Below, in pieces: positions 36,288-45,686 of a stretch of 64,000 nt of DNA. The stretch covers positions 434,001 through 498,000 of the forward strand of contig NZ_MJIC01000010.1 of the NCBI RefSeq assembly GCF_001758465.1, written 5' to 3'. Numbering within the stretch: position 1 is the first letter of the stretch; every line of letters starts with the position of its first letter. The DNA is from Marisediminitalea lipolytica (GTDB lineage: Bacteria; Pseudomonadota; Gammaproteobacteria; Enterobacterales; Alteromonadaceae). The position numbers were made by a program, and so were the translations under genes. The notes under the pieces were generated by a model. It was not told the DNA's origin, made no database searches, and saw only the letters and a list, made by a program, of their open reading frames with translations.

Positions 36288-38705
36288 ATGGTCAAAACAG
36301 AACAATTTTATAAAGCTATTATTGCCTCGTCTAATGACGCCGTGATCAGCAAATCTCTGGATGGGATTATTACCAGCTGGAACCAGGCTGCTGAGGATAT
36401 TTTTGGTTACAGTGAAAATGAAATAGTAGGTCAATCGGTTTTAACGTTGTTTCCCGAGGAACGGGTTGTTGAGGAACAGCAAATATTAAGCGCCATAAAG
36501 CGTGGTGACAGTGTAAAACACTACAAAACTCAGCGACGCCATAAAGACGGTCATCTGATCGACATTATGGTGACGGTGTCGCCCATTCTCGCCGAAGACG
36601 GTATTATTATTGGCGCTTCCAAAATTGTTAAGGATATATCACAGCAGGTACAAAACGAGAAAACCCTCAAGCGATATGCCGCCATTGTCAGTGATTCTGA
36701 AGACGCTATCGTTAGTTATGATCGGCAGGGCAATATTGTGGATGTTAACCGTGCCTTGAGCCGCCTTACCGGATTTACCGAATCCCAGCTGGTGGGGCGA
36801 CCAGTGATGTGGCTGTTTGATATTACCGAACAGTACAGAAATGCATGGGTGCTCGATGAGCTGTTTAGCGGCAATACTTCAGATCATTTTCGTAGCAAAT
36901 TTAACAGCAGTAAGGAGCAAAGCATAGCGGTATCCGTGTCGGTATCCGCCATAAATGACGTCGACGGGAAACCCTTCGGTGGTGTCTTATTTGTCAGGGA
37001 CATTCGTAAAACCATAAAAGACGACCAGCAACTAGCCCATTATCAATCGTTGGTCGAATCATCTGAAGATGCCATTATCAGTAAGTCCCTTGATTACTTT
37101 ATTACCAGTTGGAATAAAGCGGCTGAACGGCTGTTTGGCTATACCGCAGCTGAAATCATTGGTAAGCCGGTTACATTGCTATTTCCTCCAGAACGTTTGT
37201 CTGAAGAGAAAAAACTGATCACCTCGGTACGCAATGGCAAACCGGTAAGGCATTTCAGAACGGTAAGATTGCATAAAAATGGTCAGCCGGTGTACGTATC
37301 GGTATCGCTGTCACCCATTTATGATGAAAACCATGAGCTGTGTGGGTTTTCTAAAATTGTTCGCGACATTTCCAGTGAGATCAAGCAGGAGCAGGAAGTC
37401 TGGCATCTGGCGAATTATGATAGTCTCACCGGACTGTTAAATCGCACCGGTATCCAGGCGTGTATTGAAGAACTGGTGCAGTTGTCGATGTTGCGCAATC
37501 GCAAGTTTGCCATTTTTTATGTGGATTTGGATGGCTTTAAATACTACAACGATCATTTCGGTCATGAGTTTGGTGACAAGCTGCTGACTAATGTAGCGAC
37601 CCAACTGAAGACTGCGGTCAGACAATCTGATGAAGTAGGCCGTCTTGGTGGTGATGAATTTGTTATTTGCATGATGGGGTTTGATCAGAGCGACGATGTT
37701 AAAAAAAGCCTGGCCAATATCCTGCAATCAATTCATGACATCAATCAGTTGGAAGAGGTTGAAGTTAATTTGTCTGCCAGTATTGGGGTTGCGATATTTC
37801 CGGAAGACGGGCGAACCTGTCAGTCTTTACTGAGTCGCGCTGATCATGCCATGTACAGCGCTAAAGAGCATGGTAAGGATACTTTTGAGTTTTATTCTGG
37901 CGTGTTGGAAACCGCTTTGCGGGATGACAATTCGTTGGTAAAAGACCTTCGTTTAGCAATCCGTAATAACGGCCTGCAATTATATTATCAACCCATCTTT
38001 TGTGCCCGCAGTCAGCTTGTCAGTAAAGTGGAAGCGCTGGTCAGATGGAACCATCCAAAACTGGGCTTTGTGCCCCCGGATACCTTTGTGCCGCTGGCAG
38101 AAAAATATGGCCTGGTGCGTGAACTGGATGCCTGGGTTTGTAACGAAGCGCTGTCACAGTTAGCCAGATGGACCGAGTTGTATGGCCTGGATTTTCAGAT
38201 GTCACTGAATAAATCACCCTTTGAGCTGATGGATGAAGACACTTGTATTTCAGAAATGGTTAACAAGCTACACGAATACGGTACCCAAACCGCTAATGTC
38301 GTTATCGAAATCACCGAGCATGCGCTGGTTTCAGAATCACTGACGGCGGGTAATATTTTGCGGCATTACCACGAGCTTGGGCTTGAACTGGCCATTGATG
38401 ATTTTGGTACAGGCTACTCGTCGTTAGCGTATCTTAAGTATTTCCCGATTAAATACCTCAAACTCGATAAGAATTTTGTTGGCAGCTTTTTAACCAGTGA
38501 AACCGATAAGGCCCTGGTGGAAGGGATCCTGAGTATTGCCACCAACCTGGACATTAAAGTGGTGGCCGAAGGAGTAGAAACGCGTGAACAGTACGAACGA
38601 TTAGTCGAGCTGGACTGCGATTATATTCAGGGGTTTTATTTTGCCAAACCTATGCCTGCGGAAGACTTTGAACATTTTATGTGTAGTGGCTCATATCTAA
38701 TCTGA
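36288..38705 (+). CDS. PAS-PAS-PAS-GGDEF-EAL cyclic-di-GMP signalling protein
   Basis: An 805-residue cytosolic protein. Three PAS domains lie at about 5-120, 130-240 and 250-370; the first and third are alike (DAVISKSLDGIITSWNQAAE and DAIISKSLDYFITSWNKAAE), suggesting internal duplication. The GGDEF domain (about 385-540) has intact RLGGDEF near 450. The EAL domain (about 555-800) has EALVRW, DDFGTGYSSLAYLK and FVG-type residues, all apparently catalytic. It could therefore make and break c-di-GMP, with PAS inputs setting the balance. No membrane segment. It may sense redox, given ahpCF beside it, but that is a guess. Confidence 0.93.
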   Translation: MVKTEQFYKAIIASSNDAVISKSLDGIITSWNQAAEDIFGYSENEIVGQSVLTLFPEERVVEEQQILSAIKRGDSVKHYKTQRRHKDGHLIDIMVTVSPILAEDGIIIGASKIVKDISQQVQNEKTLKRYAAIVSDSEDAIVSYDRQGNIVDVNRALSRLTGFTESQLVGRPVMWLFDITEQYRNAWVLDELFSGNTSDHFRSKFNSSKEQSIAVSVSVSAINDVDGKPFGGVLFVRDIRKTIKDDQQLAHYQSLVESSEDAIISKSLDYFITSWNKAAERLFGYTAAEIIGKPVTLLFPPERLSEEKKLITSVRNGKPVRHFRTVRLHKNGQPVYVSVSLSPIYDENHELCGFSKIVRDISSEIKQEQEVWHLANYDSLTGLLNRTGIQACIEELVQLSMLRNRKFAIFYVDLDGFKYYNDHFGHEFGDKLLTNVATQLKTAVRQSDEVGRLGGDEFVICMMGFDQSDDVKKSLANILQSIHDINQLEEVEVNLSASIGVAIFPEDGRTCQSLLSRADHAMYSAKEHGKDTFEFYSGVLETALRDDNSLVKDLRLAIRNNGLQLYYQPIFCARSQLVSKVEALVRWNHPKLGFVPPDTFVPLAEKYGLVRELDAWVCNEALSQLARWTELYGLDFQMSLNKSPFELMDEDTCISEMVNKLHEYGTQTANVVIEITEHALVSESLTAGNILRHYHELGLELAIDDFGTGYSSLAYLKYFPIKYLKLDKNFVGSFLTSETDKALVEGILSIATNLDIKVVAEGVETREQYERLVELDCDYIQGFYFAKPMPAEDFEHFMCSGSYLI

Positions 38706-38894
38706 CACTTTTCGTTAAGGGTTTCGACTTGTTCTGACAGTCGGCATTAGACAAATAGCAGGCTGTCAGGTTTATACTTCGCTACTTCCGGTTTGTGGCA
38801 TTCTCATTTGCCCGGCTTTACCACTATAAATTTCAGCACACCTCAACAAAAGGCGTTCGCTTTGTGGTCAGCTCAACAACATACTTACTCAGAT

Positions 38895-40184
38895 TCATTC
38901 GTCATACCAGCCAACCTGCTCCAAAATCCACTGCAACTGTTTATCGATGTTGTTTAGGTAATCACTAATCTCTTGCTTTATTAACTTGTCAGGGAATAAT
39001 GCACGGCTGCTGTTCCCTGTAAAATCGTAATGACGCTTCGAATAGGTCACCACCCGGCTAGAATGCGGCAGCGTAAACTCGCCCATATCTTGATAACCTT
39101 TTGGTTTTGCGCCTGTAGGCTCTCCAACTAATTCTGCATTGAGTAAACTTTTGAACTGAGCGGCATTACTCATTGCTGCGGAAAAGGTGACGTTGTTGAT
39201 CAGCACGTAAATACCAGAACGCCAGTTCAAACTGTCAGCAAGTACTAAATGTTGTGCCAGTTTTAATCCAACGAAAAAATCGCCGCCAAAGTTATTTCTT
39301 AAATCTAAGATGAGATTTTTACTTTGGTTTTTGTTTATAAAAGCCAATAGTGAAGATGCAAAATTTTCCATTCGGTCAAGGCTTGTATAGCGCTCAAACT
39401 TAACGTACACAGACTCTTTGTTTGCTGAAGATGCAAACCACAAATATTTATTTGCTACCCCTAGTTTTTCTTGTGGTTTGAAAGTCCCTAAAGGTTCGGC
39501 TTTTATAAAGCTCTGTGACACATTCGCTAGCCAATCCTGGCGGATGATTTTTCCATTACTCTTGAAGGTGAAGCGAGCAGTGTAATCAGGCTCGATAATC
39601 CCCAATCCATTCAATACTTCTGCCATAGGCAAATATTGAGCTACGCGTACCTGAGTCGAATACGGGTTTTCAGAGAAAGGCACCAGCTTTGCCAATGTGT
39701 TAAAAATTTCTTTAATTGGTTTGCCGTTAATTGATACTAATTCACTCTTAAGCAAACCTTGATTATTGATTGTGGCTTCATTAACAAAAAGCCTTTGGTC
39801 TATCGCAATCAATTTTACTGGGAACTTGTGTAGCTTTGGTCCCCACAATGGGAATGATGTATGACCATCATCAACTGTTCTTGTCAGCTCCATCAGTTTA
39901 ACCAGCACCTCATTTTCTGAGAGTTTTGGAAGCTGTTCCTGTAACCTGGCAAGTTGCTTATAAAAATTTGCTTTATCAACTGTGTGAAAGAGGTTTATAT
40001 GCCCTTGCTCTAAATTTTTTACATAAACGTTAATATCTTCTCGCCACTGTTTTTCCGTTATTAAGTCTAAACCCCAGGCCACGTTTGAAAAGCTTAAAAA
40101 TAAACAAATGTAGATAGTCCTTTTTACATTCTTAATCTTGGAAGAAAAGCCCGAAGCGCTGAAACATATAAAATAATTATTCAT
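38895..40184 (-). CDS. Secreted S41-family (tail-specific protease-like) peptidase
   Basis: A 429-residue protein. A hydrophobic segment at about 20-40 (TIYICLFLSFSNVAWG) is a signal peptide or anchor. The C-terminal half has the S41 core NLILDLRNNFGGDFFVGLKL and NNVTFSAAMSNAAQFK with the candidate nucleophile Ser in TFSAAM. C-terminal tail-binding lysine is not obvious, so it may belong to the Ser-only S41 subgroup. Its start is 3 bases after the amidohydrolase stop, so the genes form an operon. The region is AT-richer than its neighbours, with codon use suggesting transfer. Confidence 0.78.
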   Translation of the reverse strand: MNNYFICFSASGFSSKIKNVKRTIYICLFLSFSNVAWGLDLITEKQWREDINVYVKNLEQGHINLFHTVDKANFYKQLARLQEQLPKLSENEVLVKLMELTRTVDDGHTSFPLWGPKLHKFPVKLIAIDQRLFVNEATINNQGLLKSELVSINGKPIKEIFNTLAKLVPFSENPYSTQVRVAQYLPMAEVLNGLGIIEPDYTARFTFKSNGKIIRQDWLANVSQSFIKAEPLGTFKPQEKLGVANKYLWFASSANKESVYVKFERYTSLDRMENFASSLLAFINKNQSKNLILDLRNNFGGDFFVGLKLAQHLVLADSLNWRSGIYVLINNVTFSAAMSNAAQFKSLLNAELVGEPTGAKPKGYQDMGEFTLPHSSRVVTYSKRHYDFTGNSSRALFPDKLIKQEISDYLNNIDKQLQWILEQVGWYDE

Positions 40185-40187
40185 GAC

Positions 40188-41561
40188 TTACCTCGTAAGC
40201 ATTTCTGAGTAAACACGCAATTCAGACCACAAACTCTTTGAATCTTTCGCCTTACTTCTGAGCTGTTCCAAATCGCCTTGATTAAGCCAAACACCTCTTT
40301 TAGCTACGGCTTTTGGCATTTTTAATTGCTGTAAGTCCTTTGTTGGATCGTGATCTGATAATATGAAATCAGCGTAAAACCGTTCTTTAATTTGGCCTAT
40401 TTGTTTTTCCAAATTAAGCGCTTTTGCCGCGTTGTAAGTAGCGGCCTTGAGAATGGAGAATGAGTCAATACCCGCATCAGAAAATAATCTCATTTCATTA
40501 TGTGTGGCTAAGCCATGAGGTGAAAGTAGGTTGCCTGAATCAGTGCCTATTAACAGCGGAATATCAGCGTCATGTAACGCCTTTGTCATCACTAGTAAAA
40601 AGTTAAATACCTGTTGGTTATAATTGGCGTTTTGCTCGGTGGTTTCTAACCATCGTTTTACTTGATTTCGCTTATCCTCCATTTTAACTATGCTGGAAAT
40701 ATAGTGTTGTGGTAGTTGATTCACGAACGCTTCTTTTTCGACACTCAGCCTTGTAAGCTGGTCAAAAATATTGACTGTTGGTGTTATTGGCACTCCAGTA
40801 GCTTTTGCTTTTTCAATGAAAGGCGCTAAGTTTTCGATGTTCATTTTTCTGTCCAGCGCCACATAGAAAATGTTCTCTACGTGCTCAAAGCTCTGCACAT
40901 CATTAAAATCGGCAATATCAAAAGAAGTAGGCACATCTGGGCCATCTTTTGCGACAGGAATTCCCAGTTTCCGGCTTTCTTCCATTAGCGCTAAAAATGC
41001 TTGTGGATTAAGGTTATTGTAAGCTTTGATTAAGTCATAACCCTGTGCGTGATATTTAGTTACAGCTTTTCTGGCATCTTCTGCTGATGATAGCCCGTGG
41101 TGTAGTACGGCACCTTCATAACCAGAGATAATAGGACTACTAACAGTGGCTGTGCTGCTAAGCATGGTTCCTGCTTCAGCGTCGTCTCGCCACTTAAGTT
41201 GGGCTGAAACTCCGTTCATCAGGCGAACGTGGGTTACTCCGTGGCTTAATGTAAACATCAACCCTTCTTTCTCAAAGGTGTGTACGTGCATATCAATTAA
41301 GCCGGGAGTGAGGTAGCCGCCTTTACCGTCAATTTCAGTTAAATCATTACGTGGACAGCTATTTTTAGAGACTTGAGTAATAATACTATCGACGACACAT
41401 ACGTTTTGGCCTGGCAGGATTGCTCCCGCTTTTACATCTACAATATTAACGTTTTTGAGAGTAAAGCTGCGGCTCTCTGGATCGAAAGCATTAGTAGTAG
41501 TGTGACAACCTGCAATGCAAGTGATCAGTCCAAAGATAACTAGCTTGTAACGAGTAAGCAT
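40188..41561 (-). CDS. Amidohydrolase-family lipoprotein
   Basis: A 457-residue protein. The N-terminus (YKLVIFGLITCIAGC) is a good lipoprotein signal with lipobox IAGC. The TIM-barrel metal sites follow: DMHVHTFEKEG (HxH), lysine in YDLIKAYNN, histidine in VQSFEHVENIF and aspartate in LLIGTDSGNLLSPHG. This matches the imidazolonepropionase-like/prolidase branch of amidohydrolases. As a lipoprotein it would act in the periplasm on an imported or released amide or dipeptide. The S41 peptidase next door and the AraC regulator 140 bases upstream suggest a small peptide-processing locus. Confidence 0.85.
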   Translation of the reverse strand: MLTRYKLVIFGLITCIAGCHTTTNAFDPESRSFTLKNVNIVDVKAGAILPGQNVCVVDSIITQVSKNSCPRNDLTEIDGKGGYLTPGLIDMHVHTFEKEGLMFTLSHGVTHVRLMNGVSAQLKWRDDAEAGTMLSSTATVSSPIISGYEGAVLHHGLSSAEDARKAVTKYHAQGYDLIKAYNNLNPQAFLALMEESRKLGIPVAKDGPDVPTSFDIADFNDVQSFEHVENIFYVALDRKMNIENLAPFIEKAKATGVPITPTVNIFDQLTRLSVEKEAFVNQLPQHYISSIVKMEDKRNQVKRWLETTEQNANYNQQVFNFLLVMTKALHDADIPLLIGTDSGNLLSPHGLATHNEMRLFSDAGIDSFSILKAATYNAAKALNLEKQIGQIKERFYADFILSDHDPTKDLQQLKMPKAVAKRGVWLNQGDLEQLRSKAKDSKSLWSELRVYSEMLTR

Positions 41562-41701
41562 CTATCTCAACTCCAAATAGAAAAAGTTGAGCAAATATGC
41601 AACCGTTCACTGAATAAGTCGTATCAAAACAAGATATGAAACGTTAAAAATCAAGACTCAGGTCCTTTATGATAATAGGTGTAACTGGCTTCCTCTTCCC
41701 T

Positions 41702-42736
41702 CTATTGCTGATTTTTAAAACGAGATGGTGTCATGCCCGTTACCTGCTTAAATGCGCGATTGAATACTGCCTTTGAGCTAAAACCCGCTTCAAATGCTAA
41801 GTCTGTGATAGATTTTTGTGCACCACTTCGAAGAATATTGCAAACGTAGTCGACTCTCAAATCATTAATATATTCATTAAAACTTTTATTTGCGTTGAGG
41901 TTTATGGCTCTGGAAATGTCACGCGGTTGCAGTCCTGTAAGCTCTGAAAGTTGATTTAACGTGAGGCGACTAACTTTGTACAACTGTTCTTCTTTAACTT
42001 GGTTGTCCAAAGCACTGTATATAGGTAAAAAGTGTCCCGAATCCTCCTTAAAAGATGAACGTTCTATTGCTTCATCTTTTATCGAAGGTGAACTTTTTTG
42101 CTCGTTAAGTTTATAAGTGATAAAAATAATGGCGACAAGCCATAAACCGTTATTAAAAGCCTGCCCAATTAAGTTTAATTCTCCTGCTATGTATGGCTGA
42201 AAATTAAGGCGAATAAGATCGAGTAAATTAAACACTGCGGTAATAGCAATAATCGCAATCATCCACTGAAATGAGTATTCATCTGAATCCGAGCGTTCTA
42301 AATCCAAACTCTTTTTATATGAATACAACTTGAGTGCAGTTAACACCGAATACCCAATTCTGGATATTGTCCCCAAAGCAATAATGATCTGCACATAGTT
42401 GGTGAAGGGTATTGAAATAATTGCCGGAAAGAAGTGTAAAGCATCAATTTTTGAAGTTTTTTTATGGATTAAACCGACGCAAGCCAAAAACAATGCAGGC
42501 CCAAAAAGCAATTGAAAAACAGGTGTAATTAAAAAGGTATCCGAAATAAAGTAGATGCCTTCAATAATATTAAACAGCGCAGCTATGGCAATTAAAAGCA
42601 AATATAAGCATATGCCTTTATGTCCTTGTTTGTGCCAAAGCATGACACTTCCCTGAATTGAGACAGCAATAATTCCAGCATTGATCAGACTAATGAGTTC
42701 CAAAAAATATTCCTGTTTAAGAATGCGACAGTCCAT
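41702..42736 (-). CDS. Membrane-bound AraC-family regulator
   Basis: A 344-residue protein. About seven hydrophobic helices fill residues 8-210. An AraC-type DNA-binding domain then occupies the last 100 residues, with the two helix-turn-helices LNQLSELTGLQPRDISRAIN and ITDLAFEAGFSSKAVFNRAF and the final KQVTGMTPSRFKN. Such proteins sense a signal in or across the membrane and bind DNA from there. It lies upstream of the amidohydrolase and S41 genes on the same strand and is their likely regulator. Codon use is AT-rich like theirs. Confidence 0.87.
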   Translation of the reverse strand: MDCRILKQEYFLELISLINAGIIAVSIQGSVMLWHKQGHKGICLYLLLIAIAALFNIIEGIYFISDTFLITPVFQLLFGPALFLACVGLIHKKTSKIDALHFFPAIISIPFTNYVQIIIALGTISRIGYSVLTALKLYSYKKSLDLERSDSDEYSFQWMIAIIAITAVFNLLDLIRLNFQPYIAGELNLIGQAFNNGLWLVAIIFITYKLNEQKSSPSIKDEAIERSSFKEDSGHFLPIYSALDNQVKEEQLYKVSRLTLNQLSELTGLQPRDISRAINLNANKSFNEYINDLRVDYVCNILRSGAQKSITDLAFEAGFSSKAVFNRAFKQVTGMTPSRFKNQQ

Positions 42737-42995
42737 GCTGTATAATTAATTTAGTGATAGTGTCATTAAATTATGAACTAAGAGAATGTCTAAGACATTC
42801 TGGTCGATTCTGCAGATAAATTAATAGTCAGCTTCCAGTATTTTTCGAGGCAGAAATAAGTTAGTTGAACGACCGCTTCACGTACACAGGAGACTGTCAG
42901 AATTTATTAAGCTCCGAAATTGAAGCTGACAGATCAAATGATGACTAATTCATTTTATGCAGCAAAAGTCCTCACAGCAGATTGCCCGATAACCA

Positions 42996-43520
42996 CTACT
43001 GCTGTTTTACCAGTGTGGCCAGCAGGGCTTCGATCCGTTTTACACTGGCCGTAAGTTCTGCCAGATCCGATGGTTCGGTAGGCAGACTGACTGATTTAGC
43101 CGCCGGCATATTGTCTTTTTGAGTAAGAATTGCCTCACGAAAACCCGCCGCGTCTTCGATACCAATTAGCGAAACTAAAGCCCCTGGGCCTGATTGACCT
43201 GCGGTTTCAAAGCTTAGGCGGTCAAGTCCCAGAGCGCGCATTAAAGGCCCCTGGCTCATGGCGACATCAGTGATTTTTTCCAGCGGAATGGATTTCTCTA
43301 CCTTAAACAAAATCCCCCGTTTAACCACCAGTTTACGCTCGGTGAGAGTGGCCGACATGGCCCTGAGCATACGGTCGCTGATAAACAGTACCAAGGGAAC
43401 AGATATAAGCAGTAGCGGGATCCCAATCACGGTGACGCCAGACACAATGAGTACATTGATTAACCAATATGTTTTTACTTTAGGGTCAAAGCTTGCGTTG
43501 CGTAAGGTTTGTTCAGTCAT
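42996..43520 (-). CDS. Bacterial PH-domain (bPH2/DUF304) membrane protein
   Basis: A 174-residue protein. Two adjoining hydrophobic helices (about 18-58, VLIVSGVTVIGIPLLLISVP) are followed by the bPH2 fold, MSATLTERKLVVKRGILF then EKSIPLEKITDVAMSQGP and LGLDRLSFETAG. Its C-terminus is a short helix (LTASVKRIEALLATLV). The family is related to YdbS/YdbT and of unclear role, perhaps membrane lipid sensing. No clear operon partner. Confidence 0.82.
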   Translation of the reverse strand: MTEQTLRNASFDPKVKTYWLINVLIVSGVTVIGIPLLLISVPLVLFISDRMLRAMSATLTERKLVVKRGILFKVEKSIPLEKITDVAMSQGPLMRALGLDRLSFETAGQSGPGALVSLIGIEDAAGFREAILTQKDNMPAAKSVSLPTEPSDLAELTASVKRIEALLATLVKQQ

Positions 43521-43616
43521 CCGTAGTTTCTGCTTTTGTTCCTTTAAGGTAGGCTCAGGTTACTCCAGAAACGATGAAACTTACAAGTAAGGACCGGGTC
43601 TTTAGCCGAGGGAAGA

Positions 43617-43967
43617 TTATTTGATAATATGATTAACCCAGTCTATCCAGCGTTGTAACCATGCTTTGATGAGATGGTGGTGTGTTTCGGTAACTAAACG
43701 GTAGCCGAGTTTGGGAATAACTTCGATTTGCCAGGGGCATTCCTGTTCCAGCGAATTCAGTTCTTTTCGAAGACGGCAGACGAGGTGATTAATCATATCC
43801 TCGCTCACCACCTGACGCTGCCAGATAGTCTCGCGCATGGTTTCGCGGGTGACGATGTGACCTTGATTATCTATTAATAGCTCGAACAACAAGCCACACT
43901 TTGGCGACAATATACGTTGCACGCCCTGCGTATCGGTGATGGTTCGAGAAGACTTATCGTATGTCAT
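43617..43967 (-). CDS. Minimal winged-helix regulator (OmpR/CadC-type DNA-binding domain only)
   Basis: A 116-residue protein consisting of one Trans_reg_C winged helix: LSPKCGLLFELLIDNQGHIV, ETIWQRQVVSEDMINHLVCR (recognition helix region) and QIEVIPKLGYRLV. There is no receiver and no membrane segment, only a short aromatic C-terminal helix (LIKAWLQRWIDWVNHIIK). It could be a stand-alone regulator or a ToxR/CadC homologue lacking its membrane part. A 36-bp perfect palindrome begins 61 bases upstream, overlapping the region of its probable promoter (TATACT, complement of 44010-44015). Confidence 0.8.
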   Translation of the reverse strand: MTYDKSSRTITDTQGVQRILSPKCGLLFELLIDNQGHIVTRETMRETIWQRQVVSEDMINHLVCRLRKELNSLEQECPWQIEVIPKLGYRLVTETHHHLIKAWLQRWIDWVNHIIK

Positions 43968-44027
43968 GGGCGCACAACCTTCGCTCGCTCAGCCCTTTTC
44001 TACAACTAAAGTATAGCAGTTGAAATG

Positions 44028-44063
44028 ATAATCATATGACCGTCATGACGGTCATATGATTAT
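44028..44063. promoter_or_regulatory. 36-bp perfect palindrome, candidate operator
   Basis: The left half ATAATCATATGACCGTCA (44028-44045) is followed by its exact reverse complement to 44063. Nested in it are two ATGAC/GTCAT pairs. It lies in the divergent region between the winged-helix gene (start 43967) and the DUF3718 gene (start 44227), at the expected -35 zone of the former. A symmetric dimer or tetramer binding site is the simplest reading. Confidence 0.65.
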
Positions 44064-44226
44064 TCAGCCAGTAAGCCAATGAATTTTAGTTAATTAAATT
44101 TTTCATGTCAGTTTCATGTAATGGTCAGTGATGACAAGGCACTTTGGGTTCTAGACTTTGGGTGTCTGAGCAGCAGTATCGCCAGCGAAATACCCAACTA
44201 CATGTAAATCAGGCATAGGAAATACC

Positions 44227-44625
44227 ATGAATACCAGTAAATATTTACCTGTCACCCTGACGGTGTTATCGCTTTCTGCAGTATGTGGCACCGCCATGGC
44301 CGAAAACTATCCAAAAGAAATGGAGGAGGATTTAATTTCTGTTTGTCGTAATGCAGCAGAAGATGATCGAATGGGACTACGAAAAGCCGTAAAAGACTTT
44401 GCTCCAACCACTAAAATTACCCAAAAAGCTTACCGGGTGTTGGCCAACGGCCTGGTTTGCAATGGTATGGGGCTCACTGCCTTTGCCCGTTATCACGGTG
44501 CAACAGAGACTTACAATGTACTCAAGCAGTATACGTATCCTAATGTGATCATCGAAATTAAGGAAATGACCATTAGTCGCGCAGTTCCTGAGGACATTAC
44601 CGTAGCAATGTCTCCCGGGAAATAA
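44227..44625 (+). CDS. DUF3718-like secreted protein, third copy
   Basis: A 132-residue protein with a signal peptide ending near GTAMA. The mature chain has DLISVCRNAAEDDRMGLRKA and ANGLVCNGMGLTAFARYHGA, which match the two cysteine blocks of the DUF3718 proteins at 2.4 and 4.0 kb, but overall it is far more divergent. TAGGAAATACC precedes the ATG. It is divergent from the winged-helix gene with the palindrome between them, so that regulator may control it. Its 3' end has one strong terminator and not the three-hairpin arrangement. Confidence 0.8.
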   Translation: MNTSKYLPVTLTVLSLSAVCGTAMAENYPKEMEEDLISVCRNAAEDDRMGLRKAVKDFAPTTKITQKAYRVLANGLVCNGMGLTAFARYHGATETYNVLKQYTYPNVIIEIKEMTISRAVPEDITVAMSPGK

Positions 44626-44634
44626 CCCGCTATC

Positions 44635-44668
44635 GTGAAAGAGACTGTTTAGTCTCTTTCACTTTATT
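44635..44668. terminator. Rho-independent terminator between convergent genes
   Basis: GTGAAAGAGACT (44635-44646) and AGTCTCTTTCAC (44651-44662) form a perfect 12-bp stem with loop GTTT, followed by TTTATT. It ends the DUF3718 transcript and may also serve the minus-strand gene that stops at 44670. Confidence 0.9.
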
Positions 44669-44669
44669 A

Positions 44670-45080
44670 TCATTCAAAGTCAGCGGAGCCCGTCACCGTA
44701 AATCCGTTTTCTGCCAGCCAGCTAAAACCCTCTTCAGCCGCAACAAAATGCCTGATCGCCAGGCTTTCATCGTTTTCATCCATCATACGATTAAGCTGAT
44801 AGCGTTTAAGCGGATCGGTTTTAAAAATACGCGCGGAGTGGGTGAGGTTATGACTAACGCTCCATTGCAGCAATTCAGAAATTGCCGGCTCGTTATTGGG
44901 GCTGGAGAATTGCCAGTTGTCAAAATATACCAGCTGTGCCCAGGGCGCAGATGTTAGCGGACTGACTTGTTTTTTGAATTCCCGCACAAAACGGCGGGTG
45001 GTGCTTTCACCCCAACTGCCATTGATATGGACAATCGCGATTTGTTGGTTACAAATAATAGAATAATGGTTTTTTGCCAA
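44670..45080 (-). CDS. Hypothetical cytosolic protein, possibly STAS-like
   Basis: A 136-residue protein without signal peptide. Alternating strands and helices (QQIAIVHINGSWGESTTRRF, WAQLVYFDNWQF, EPAISELLQWSVSHN) recall the STAS/SpoIIAA-like fold often seen in small Alteromonadales proteins, but no catalytic or phosphorylation motif is clear. The spacing to its neighbours suggests a single-gene unit. I could not assign a function. Confidence 0.6.
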   Translation of the reverse strand: MAKNHYSIICNQQIAIVHINGSWGESTTRRFVREFKKQVSPLTSAPWAQLVYFDNWQFSSPNNEPAISELLQWSVSHNLTHSARIFKTDPLKRYQLNRMMDENDESLAIRHFVAAEEGFSWLAENGFTVTGSADFE

Positions 45081-45244
45081 GATTGTCCGCCCTCATACTT
45101 CAAACTTCACTGACAGCGATTGAATAATAAAGGGAATCTGACTAAAGGCAAAATAATGTTGGTATAAATACCGGTGATAACACAAAAATCCGGAGCATAT
45201 AGCCCCGGAAAATCGGTTGGGTAACACTAGAATTATTGGGGGAA

Positions 45245-45496
45245 TTATTGGGTTGCTTCAGTTTCTTTAATGAAGGCAAACAGTGCGTCTTTTAACTGCA
45301 GGCGCTCTGCTTTTTTCTCATTTAAAATGTCATCAGAGGTGGGTTCTACACCTTCTTCCATTTTGTGAATAAGCGTATCGAGTTCGTTGTACTGCTCGAA
45401 AAGTTTGGCAAAGTGACGGTCATTCATTTTTAAATGACGAATAGTGTGCTGATGATCAGGGAATTCATGAACAAGATCATGTTTTTCAATAGTCAT
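45245..45496 (-). CDS. YdcH-family (DUF465) protein
   Basis: An 83-residue all-helical protein with the family pattern: HDLVHEFPDHQHTIRHLKMN, FAKLFEQYNELDTLIHKMEE and EKKAERLQLKDALFAFI. YdcH proteins are short cytosolic antiparallel coiled coils with no established role. AGAGCTATT precedes the ATG. Its neighbours on both sides are unrelated. Confidence 0.85.
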   Translation of the reverse strand: MTIEKHDLVHEFPDHQHTIRHLKMNDRHFAKLFEQYNELDTLIHKMEEGVEPTSDDILNEKKAERLQLKDALFAFIKETEATQ

Positions 45497-45686
45497 AATA
45501 GCTCTTATCTGGTTGTTAACAGTGGCCTTTCCACTGTTTTCAGTTTATGCCATTAGTACGACAAATACCTTGATACATATCACTATTTACTTATATTGCT
45601 ACGCGATAAATCAGGCAACATTGTTATCAACACAGCGCTTGGTTTGCATGCCGATTGCAGTTGCCTGAAAAGTAAACAATCCAGCG

